Origin: Atriophallophorus winterbourni | Taxonomy: Eukaryota > Platyhelminthes > Trematoda > Plagiorchiida > Microphallidae | NCBI GenBank assembly: GCA_013407085.1 | Contig: JACCGJ010016451.1 | Location: forward strand, 62,001 to 126,000 | Direction of reading: 5' to 3' | DNA length: 64,000 nucleotides | Notes under the pieces: model-generated | The model's input: only the letters and a program-made list of their open reading frames with translations | Told to the model about the DNA's origin: nothing | Databases searched by the model: none | Part shown: in pieces, positions 60,301-64,000 of the stretch | Numbering within the stretch: position 1 is the first letter of the stretch | Layout: the number at the start of each line of letters is the position of its first letter | Translations under genes and position numbers: made by a program

Positions 60301-62558
60301 AACTGTATCAGAGGGACTAAAGCTTCGCACATTGACTCTACGAGATTGTAACCACTTGCACTTGGCCGTTCACTTTGGAGGCACGGTGTGCAGCGTCATA
60401 GTCAAATTAGGGAACACCAGATTCTTTTCTCAGCGTTTAGATGACGCAGATCGAACAAGTAGATCTTAAAGCTGTGTGGTACGGAATAATCGGAGTAATT
60501 TAAAACGCTATGAAGCATGAGGTAGCCGTGCGCTTTAGATGTACATCTAAGGCCGGCATCGAATGAATTAGGCTAACAAAAAATATTTCTACCAGTTATA
60601 GTGATCGTGAATGCCGTCGGATATGAAAAATGTTTGTATGAAACATCTGAACATGGCTTTCCTAAAGCAATATAACTTGAGCCTTGTAATTGTTGTTGGT
60701 GTCTATCGGTCGATCTGGACCATGGATGTACAGCATAGGCACATGATGATTACATAATCCACAGATTTTCAAATGACTAAACAGTAAGAATAGGGATGAA
60801 GAGTCTTTCACACACGGCTCACAGCGATAGGCATTACTCGGGCGGACGACGCTAATTGCATGCTGAGTGTGTGATCTACGATTAGCAGATGTGAGTAGTA
60901 TCTCCTCTTCCCCGGCTTACAGATTACGCTTTATATAGTGAGCGATAAAGAGCCTAAACATAAATATTCCAACAATCACCTTGGAGACAAAATATTAAAC
61001 AGCAGCTTCAAGCCATGGAATAGCGAGTGCAACTGGTGTTATGAGAAATCGAGTGTAGGACAAAATTTGTTACTTGACCGCGTATTGGAGATAGATGTAA
61101 TAATGTAATAAATTTAATTTAAATTATCAATATTCCACATCAGATGAACAATCAAAACCTGATGGACTGTGAAACTTCCATGAGCTAGAGAAGTACATTA
61201 TTAATAAAGAGTAGATATAACAGGCTAAAACGAACTACGAAATTCGTAAAACGTAGAATTGACAATAAATTTCAAAATTCCAACAGAGCTTTTGTGCAAA
61301 ATCTGTGAGAGTAGTTAACTCCACACCGAGGTGGAATAGCTTAGGTCATAACGAAAACCATTATATTTCATGGTTCAAGCCTCTTTTAGTAGTGCTGGCA
61401 AAACCATCGTTTTCCATTCTCGAATATTCCTAGAATATATCAACGGGTTTGCAAACGCCTGTTTGTTTTAGGGATTCTCGGAGAGTTCAATCATCCCCAT
61501 ATCGTTCGGCTGATTGGTGTGTGTTCTTCGAATCCTATTTGGCTTGTCATGGAATTCGCCGCGTTGGGTGAGGTAAGTGTGATTTCATCCAGACAACGTG
61601 AAAATGTTCAGCACAGTGAAAATCGATGCAGATGAAACTCAATAAATCCAAAAGTATTTAACAAAATTTGATTCATTCTTGAACAGAAAGCTTCAGAGTT
61701 TCAATATTGTTGACTTTCATTATCGAATGTGTATTATTCGAAGCGGTTAAACGGTTTCCACGTGAAGTGTCACAAATGAGATCCGATATTTTCGGCTTTT
61801 ATACTATTTACATTCAGTATTTCCTTGCCAACCACCAAAAGAATGTCAGTTCGCATGTTATGTATAATCGTGGCTGTATGATACTTTGTTTGACTTAAAA
61901 TATACCGTTCGATAATTTTACCACTCGAAACTTACAAAAAACCGGCAATGCTTGTAATAATTCTTTGAAATGATTCACTTTGCAAATATATTTTTTCCAA
62001 ACTAACATAAGAGGCAACTACCATATCTAATGATGTTTTTATACTTTGTTCGAATATTGCTTTACAACTTTTATCGAATTGAAGCGTACACACAGAGTGA
62101 TCCATGGAATAAATGCGTGGGCGCTTGACCCTAGCTTATGCATAAGAATGAGCTTGAGAATTTTATATCGAATTCCGCGATTGTTTTTAAGTTAGTTCTA
62201 GTTCTGATGTGTAATGATTGAACGTAGAAAGTCTGGACCATTTCTACGATTGAGAAATACTAAGTAAAATCGAAAATTGATGGAACGGAGTGTTTCTCCC
62301 GGTTTGATAATGTCGGTTGCAGATATTCAGGTGACGAAATCGTATGTCCGCTCGTTTACAGATTCAATCAAACTTAGCTGTATCATTAAGCGAACAAATT
62401 AATATATCTTCACAATGCATTATTTATTTGACTACTCAACAGCTACGACATTACCTGCTTGCTAACCCGAATGCCGTATCGTTACCGATGAAAATTACGT
62501 TTTGTTACCAAATTGTCACGGCTCTTTCGTGCTTAGAAGAACGGAAATGTGTGCACAG
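32714..62558 (+). CDS. PTK2: Focal adhesion kinase (FAK/PTK2 family), 5' part, 11 exons
   Basis: Non-receptor tyrosine kinase that couples integrin adhesion to Src-type signalling. Exons: 32714-32797, 32836-33084, 33119-33346, 35168-35308, 42901-42978, 43083-43384, 43465-43496, 57675-57766, 58549-58636, 61472-61572 and 62443-62558. They total 1511 bases (503 codons plus two), and every junction is GT/AG and phase-consistent. Residues 1-360 form the FERM domain: TLFYLYQQ, EMAFELGCLEIR, AELVIGPRYQVS, SADTLVHLLDGYCG. The kinase has the G-loop LGDGQFGDVYKG, VAVKTCK lysine, FNHPHIVRLIGV, VMEFAALGE hinge and CLEERKCVHR. The HRD aspartate, activation loop and FAT domain lie beyond the window. ATG 32714 is preceded in frame by TAA at 32708. 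Introns 4 and 7 are 7.6 and 14.2 kb and full of transposons. The gene symbol is by family; PYK2 cannot be excluded, but flatworms usually have one FAK-type gene. Confidence 0.9.
35168..35308 (+). CDS. PTK2: FAK exon 4 (FERM F2)
   Basis: It is 47 codons in phase 0, after acceptor CCCCTTTAG and before donor GTGAGC. Key stretches are GKSLRRSVLNQLLK, SEEDCVLDMLNRY and LLQFDREIIACWFG, equivalent to the F2 helices ending in F.KE...CALG of vertebrate FAK. Confidence 0.88.
36150..37160 (-). pseudogene. LINE reverse transcriptase fragment (CR1/Jockey-like), in FAK intron 4
   Basis: A minus-strand ORF (37157-36450) reads TRTEGIFIRTRSDSKLFNL, DLLFADEAAFIIHSQENLQS (motif C with FADE, the second Asp lost), CKDFGLTISMSKTKVLGQG, FTYLGSTIADNLSLDTEIDK, VWGKCKLTVKIKM and LLYGSETCIIHARQERKLNA. 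The 3' region (36460-36176) ends near CSVIQKAVEHETSCDC. Motifs A and B are missing. The same tail family is seen at 60690-60975. Confidence 0.82.
37161..38580. other. FAK intron 4, no recognisable feature
   Basis: The ORF near 37130-37428 has no family motif, and its first part is antisense to the LINE fragment. Nothing else is supported here. Confidence 0.4.
38580..39810. repeat. Cluster of dispersed repeats A and B in FAK intron 4
   Basis: Repeat A copies: about 38585-38670 and 39680-39790 (minus), and 39345-39480 (plus), with GCATGCATTTCC and CACTCATCAGGTA blocks. Repeat B copies: about 38925-39060 (minus; CTTCGTCAGACCGAGGGTGA) and 39095-39125 (plus). Short (CA)n at about 39583-39600 and (GT)n at 39751-39769 sit inside repeat A copies. 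Confidence 0.6.
39915..42117 (+). mobile_element. Young 5'-truncated CR1-like LINE in FAK intron 4
   Basis: One open frame runs from about 39940 to the stop at 41990, interrupted only by TGA at 40238-40240. A 3' UTR follows, ending in three TTCTGAG units (42094-42114), the short terminal repeat typical of CR1. The endonuclease is lost by 5' truncation. It is inserted in the sense orientation of FAK. Confidence 0.88.
40244..41992 (+). CDS. CR1-like reverse transcriptase, intact domain
   Basis: The 582-codon frame carries KKSPGADKITPAVLRRC, IPPQWKAGMITPIYKGG, YRPVTLLPVISKLMERI, AAQHGFRRGRCCLSNLL, YIDISKAFDRVNHDILIKKL (motif A Asp), TSGVPQGSVLGPLLFLVYMN (motif B), LILFADDIKIW (motif C), FNPAKCKMLQLG, AEKDLGIWVSFNLK, YIRPVMEYSIQAWAPWLRKD and the end FFSVRICFTWNYLPEEI. 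All catalytic residues are present. The frame opens without a convincing ATG, because the true protein start (endonuclease) was lost. The connector VREDRMQFQ-stop-NLLKRMEK joins it to upstream codons in the same frame. Translation of this truncated copy is doubtful. Confidence 0.85.
   Translation: MLKRMEKNPKLLYKIVNERSKIKPGVFSVLTPHGLTHTAQDTADALATFYSFVFNPKRCIPYQVSSSSPHFELLSEMTINEYMVGRELCRLNEKKSPGADKITPAVLRRCRVALTAPLTRIFNLSLNEGKIPPQWKAGMITPIYKGGSRSDTANYRPVTLLPVISKLMERIVTARIREHFENQNILTAAQHGFRRGRCCLSNLLTTFEDWTKALDEGEAVHACYIDISKAFDRVNHDILIKKLESYGITGILLNWIRDYLTDRHVQVRVGSTLSRKIDVTSGVPQGSVLGPLLFLVYMNDIVEDIGCNLILFADDIKIWKRVRSVNDCMALQRDLSILFRWSQLNELPFNPAKCKMLQLGKSLHHTYQLGTQDLVWTTAEKDLGIWVSFNLKPGQHCRMVYNKACRILSLLKRIFRIFTPETLPRVINTYIRPVMEYSIQAWAPWLRKDIELLDRIYHRATKLVSRYRNLPFTERMLKLNLQDFTQRRIRSDLMLTFKILHSVNHPLKHLLKPNDLTRTRTHSKALSIPHSRLDIRRNFFSVRICFTWNYLPEEITRSESVEVFASKLDEFMTNHAVCECPY
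42390..42440. repeat. (ATT/TTA)-rich microsatellite
   Basis: Runs of ATTATTTTAATTATTTT and TATTATTACTATTATTGATG. Confidence 0.7.
42570..42665 (-). mobile_element. Inverted 3' end of a CR1-like LINE
   Basis: The segment with CAAAACTCAGAACTCAAAAA, TATGGTAAAAAAGCAATAAG and CCAATAACCATAGGATGACA is the reverse complement of the 3' UTR at 42045-42114. It is a second, very short copy facing the first about 450 bp away. Confidence 0.85.
42901..43496 (+). CDS. PTK2: FAK exons 5-7 (FERM F3 and linker)
   Basis: Exon 5 (42901-42978) gives AGYGIPAELVIGPRYQVSIK. Exon 6 (43083-43384) starts HRLLAYFASIRHVFVSKF and holds FQVRLAIEPTPDLTVPLEMI and DTQESADTLVHLLDGYCG. Exon 7 (43465-43496) is a 32 bp micro-exon reading LREDAPAELQ. 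Introns are 104 and 80 bp. Exon 7 ends with one base, which joins exon 8 in frame (K-LELQRESVVLEQ). Exon 6 end and exon 7 are less certain than exon 5. Confidence 0.78.
43497..45600 (+). other. Start of FAK intron 7, one unexplained ORF
   Basis: An ATG ORF at 44054-44260 (68 codons) reads IEIWIDQPKDKTSYGSFGFG and PRFNPVWHDIVAEGDVHDEN. The composition looks protein-like, but the family is not recognised. No splice partners were found, and TAA directly follows LRI. The rest, including minus-strand ORFs at 44590-44886 and 45167-45409, shows nothing that I recognise. Confidence 0.3.
45601..46703 (-). mobile_element. pogo/Tigger-like DNA transposon, internally deleted
   Basis: The ends are inverted repeats: CACTCAAATCTCAGTACTAT at 45601 and, reversed at 46703, CACTCAAATCTCGCTACTAT. 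TA target duplications lie at 45599-45600 and 46704-46705. Subterminal GTGGCATAGTA units occur several times at both ends (for example 45645, 45660, 46606, 46630, 46678), probable transposase-binding sites. The 1103 bp copy keeps only the N-terminal part of the transposase. Confidence 0.9.
45809..46362 (-). pseudogene. N-terminal half of a Tigger/CENP-B-type transposase
   Basis: The first frame (46362-46147) reads MSAQKRKRTDFTLKEKFEII and LAREISKKWGVEV, the first helix-turn-helix. After a stop near 46147 the second frame (46150-45809) reads FEEGVLMWLKQARGLNLPVS, PDFMVSDGSLDSFKKRNGV (CENP-B-type HTH) and FNLDETDASV, which is the first catalytic Asp of the DDE domain. The frame ends there; the remaining DDE catalytic domain is deleted. 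The ATG at 46362 and the order of domains are standard for Tigger transposases. Confidence 0.85.
46960..47690 (-). pseudogene. CR1-like LINE 3' fragment
   Basis: Minus-strand frames read YIHPVLDHVAQAWSTWLQKD, LLLDRFHQRDSKHVNGFENT and PYVERLRRLDLIFNK, the CR1 C-terminal region. The 3' end at 46985-47030 (GATTCAAAATTTATGGTTGA followed by AAAAGCAATTAAC) aligns with the 3' ends at 42590-42620 and 15425-15450. Several frameshifts are present. Confidence 0.75.
47742..47850 (+). mobile_element. pogo-like transposon left end
   Basis: CCGTATTTTTTGGGCTATAA followed by GGCGCA stands right after TA (47740-47741). It resembles the widespread CCGTATTTTTCGGACTATAA-type inverted terminal repeat, and an inner copy reads TGCGCCTTATG at about 47820. 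No matching right end was found, so its length is unknown. Confidence 0.55.
47851..49895. other. FAK intron 7, no gene; AAT-rich microsatellite at 48878-48925
   Basis: Runs of AAT/ATT units lie near 48880-48920. Nothing else was recognised; the short ORFs lack motifs. Confidence 0.45.
49900..51975 (+). pseudogene. Decayed RTE-like LINE (endonuclease and reverse transcriptase), FAK intron 7
   Basis: Plus-strand frames give the EEP endonuclease start (ECWNVRTLLDVGSQAIAIRS, VACLSESFLAGHGSKPI, then HSCDITIVSVYAPTLCVD) and a connector (LLNRQRKTPRKCLNL). An abrupt jump leads to RT motif B (FAHGNQEGCRLSSVLLNYVV), motif C (DLDNTDDVVVFGENVEML, DD kept) and TAIRLVLLNGYQTWPLRSQM. The end is FDRWCLRVVLGIGYTDRVSD, RRRLQWFGQVLRKTA and RWERDWINICNNFTSDRRPW. 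The RT fingers and motif A are deleted between about 50880 and 50900. The 3' end carries AAAAGTAAAAGTAAAGTAAG. Frameshifts are frequent. Confidence 0.87.
51976..54040. other. FAK intron 7, no recognisable feature
   Basis: Several plus-strand ORFs of 60-110 codons (for example 52662-52991 and 52909-53235) have no domain that I recognise and no splice context. Confidence 0.35.
54045..54345. repeat. C/T-rich (pyrimidine) tract
   Basis: About 300 bp is dominated by C and T on the plus strand, including a run of C at about 54088-54098 (CCGCCCCCCCCCCAAGC) and many CTCC/CCTT units. It differs sharply from the AT-rich surroundings and has no ORF. Confidence 0.8.
54800..55325 (-). pseudogene. CR1-like LINE 3' fragment
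   Basis: The minus strand reads FRDLTYEERLKKLKLPTPLQ, then RRLRSDVIITYKILNTPDHP and LKHLF. These match the ERL..L.L..L..RR.R.DL...YKI block and the HPLKHLLK block of the 40.2-42.0 kb copy. Both ends are eroded. Confidence 0.75.
55326..57674. other. End of FAK intron 7, no gene recognised
   Basis: No domain or repeat with a partner in the window was found. A stretch at about 57385-57425 (CAAGCGGTATCGCGGGAGAT, then CGAACCC) is reminiscent of a tRNA T-arm on the minus strand, but no cloverleaf could be built. Confidence 0.35.
57675..57766 (+). CDS. PTK2: FAK exon 8 (kinase glycine-rich loop)
   Basis: It follows acceptor AACAG and ends CGACAA before GTTAGT. Codons read LELQRESVVLEQVLGDGQFG and DVYKGRYTRQ. 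A donor 13 bases earlier (AAG|GTACAC) would join to a stop in the next exon, so the later donor was chosen. Confidence 0.88.
58549..58636 (+). CDS. PTK2: FAK exon 9 (catalytic lysine)
   Basis: Acceptor TTATTTCAG, donor GTGAGT. It reads LNAEPILVAVKTCKPESS and RRQFLEEA. The VAVK lysine is the ATP-binding residue; the LEEA glutamate helix follows. Confidence 0.9.
59600..60045 (+). pseudogene. LINE reverse transcriptase fragment, same family as 36150-37160
   Basis: The plus strand reads TKGIFMRTRYGDKLFNL, a stop, CKDAGLTMSMTKYNFLEQQ, FTSLGSNTEYNHSLSTEID and VILTRLNVRV-stop-VNRKLTV. These align with TEGIFIRTRSDSKLFNL and FTYLGSTIADNLSLDTEIDK at 36.5-37.1 kb. The motif C segment is deleted. Confidence 0.75.
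60690..60975 (-). mobile_element. LINE 3' tail, same family as 36176-36460
   Basis: GTCTATCGGTCGATCTGGAC, CATGGATGTACA, GGCATTACTCGGGCGG and GCTTACAGATTACGCTTTA follow the order of the 36190-36440 tail (CGGTCGATGTCGACCATGG, ATGGATGTACAT, CAGATTGCAGACGACGCTTT). It is oriented opposite to the fragment at 59600-60045. The rest of the 58637-61471 intron is without recognisable features. Confidence 0.7.
61472..61572 (+). CDS. PTK2: FAK exon 10 (kinase beta4 to hinge)
   Basis: Acceptor TTTTAG, donor GTAAGT. It reads ILGEFNHPHIVRLIGVCSSN and PIWLVMEFAALGE; ME is the hinge region contacting ATP. Confidence 0.92.
62443..62558 (+). CDS. PTK2: FAK exon 11 (kinase alphaD-alphaE, up to the HR of HRD)
   Basis: It follows acceptor TCAACAG and reads LRHYLLANPNAVSLPMKITF, then CYQIVTALSCLEERKCVHR with two bases of the Arg codon before donor GTAACG. 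The next exon should start with one base and Asp-Ile-Ala-Ala-Arg-Asn; none was seen before 64000. Confidence 0.9.
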
Positions 62559-64000
62559 GTAACGCAACGCAACGCAACGATACATTTTTATTCATTGATC
62601 CACCGTTCTTTGATTGTGCTAGTTAGTATTCATTTTTGTCACCGAGATGCACTACAACCAAACCATGAACAAATAGATTCCAGTTGAGTATTCCAATTAA
62701 GTCGACTCCTTTGCCGATTATGTGCGCATATATAAACGCCGTTCTAATATGACTGTCGAATAACCAGGGCGGCACAAACTAGTTAAAGTTTGTGCTCATG
62801 TTATTTGAATTTTGAATGAATTAAGAGACATCTCGTATAACATTCCCTCATTTGGATTTCTTTTGCTCACTCTTATACTAACTGATCATCGATAAAACGT
62901 GTAAAACTAAAGTAGAATGTTAAATTAGCAAATGGTTATACGTGAAACAACTGCACGTCCTCAAATTTGATAAACAGTTGGTTGTTACGTCACGTAAAGC
63001 ATCCACCTGGTAGTGTGGAAATTGGCTTGCTTAGTGACAACAAGATGATAGATATGATATCAATGACCCAAATATTCTAAATGAAGCAACCCACACAATG
63101 AGTAAGAAAAGTGTGAAGTGGGGTACGAATGAATGTAAGAAAAATCGAAAATTATGATCAAGTTCAAAAAGCCGATCAGAGACCGCTGCTTAATGCTCTA
63201 TAACTACAGCATACGGATTCGTGTAGAGCACCAACGATCCCGCGTGCAACACAACTACCTCAATTACTATATGCCCTTTCGAACCTCATGAGCACATGAT
63301 AAAGGGCTTAATATATCGTTGAACGCATAAGAATATATGACAGCCAAGTATTCAATCATTTTGCTAAGCATTCATAATAATCACCAACGAGCTGTTTCGT
63401 TAATAAAGTGTGCTATCCAAACTCCCGCTGCCTCACTAAATGTCTTTCTCGTTTGATTTCAAAATGCCGTTTAGAATGCTTGAACCACATTTACAAAATA
63501 AGCATTCTTTCGTTTATCCCTCAAATGATTCTGCGTGAGACCATTCAAGAGATTGGTTTCAGATGGCCTCCAGAGTGTGTGCGACGCTATATAGTATAAC
63601 ACAGAATCATATTATCGAAACAACTTATCCGTGTGAAGAGTTGTCATGTGCGTATTTGATTCATTTATGGTTGATTAAGCTACTTACCTTCTTAACACTG
63701 AATTACTATCTCATTTTGTGTTTTTGGTCTTCGCTTTATTGGCGGTAAGCCTACTTGATAGATGGCTCGAGTCTCTCTTGTTTCCTAGCTCATCCTTGAT
63801 ACTCTTCTGAAAATATCCTGCATCCCTTTCCAATGGTCCTTGCTTGTTATATGTTGTATCGAAATTATTTCGCGTGCAATTTCTATCTCCTACGAAAGTA
63901 TCTCTGAACTCCTTTTAGATCAACACTACCTCTTGTAATCGACTCTCATCAATGTTTCCCACCCACCGGTAATCTTTTAGTGGCGTCGTAAAAGGTTAAC
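62559..64000 (+). other. FAK intron 11 (incomplete), no exon seen
   Basis: No catalytic-loop or activation-loop coding sequence was found up to the window end. A (CGCAA)n run starts at about 62562, just inside the donor. Confidence 0.5.

Overview
The window looks like nuclear DNA of a flatworm, most likely a digenean trematode. Three host genes with introns are recognisable. Two introns in one of them are only 38 and 34 bp, while others exceed 7 kb. Most of the rest is a graveyard of transposons: CR1-like and RTE-like LINEs, a CsRn1-like Ty3/Gypsy element, a BEL/Pao LTR element, a Penelope-like fragment and pogo/Tigger-like DNA transposons. The species call is inference. No rRNA, tRNA, CRISPR or bacterial operon structure was seen.

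Left part (1-13.6 kb, host genes on the minus strand). An mRNA cap guanine-N7 methyltransferase (RNMT) occupies 3790-12 in two exons. Its 2.7 kb intron holds a 566 bp pogo-like element, the 3' end of a Gypsy element and an RTE tail. A 1.3 kb decayed RTE-like LINE (about 5800-4490) and tail fragments of related LINEs fill the intergenic stretch. A complete six-exon NASP-type histone chaperone gene runs 11559-8397, with RTE tails in its last intron. A 5'-truncated CR1-like LINE lies just upstream of it.

Middle part (13.6-32.7 kb) is intergenic and almost wholly mobile: decayed LINE fragments, a Penelope-like fragment, and a minus-strand Gypsy element whose LTR-like repeats (17921-18298 and about 25896-26257) enclose a near full-length CR1-like LINE with ORF1, endonuclease and reverse transcriptase (about 19370-23130). 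A compact BEL/Pao element (28212-30904) has two nearly identical 520 bp LTRs, a 5 bp target duplication (AGACA) and only a gag-like ORF.

Right part (32.7-64 kb) is the 5' half of a focal adhesion kinase (FAK/PTK2 family) gene on the plus strand. Eleven coding exons were joined with consistent phase: FERM domain (32714-43496), then the N-lobe and start of the C-lobe of the tyrosine kinase (57675-62558). The gene leaves the window just before the HRD aspartate. Its introns carry a CR1 copy with a single visible stop codon (about 39915-42117), a pogo element with intact ends (45601-46703), a decayed RTE copy (about 49900-51975) and several LINE fragments.

The three host genes are unrelated in pathway: mRNA capping, histone H3-H4 handling, and integrin/adhesion signalling. 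All exon borders were inferred by eye from GT/AG sites, phase and family similarity. No transcript or database evidence was available.
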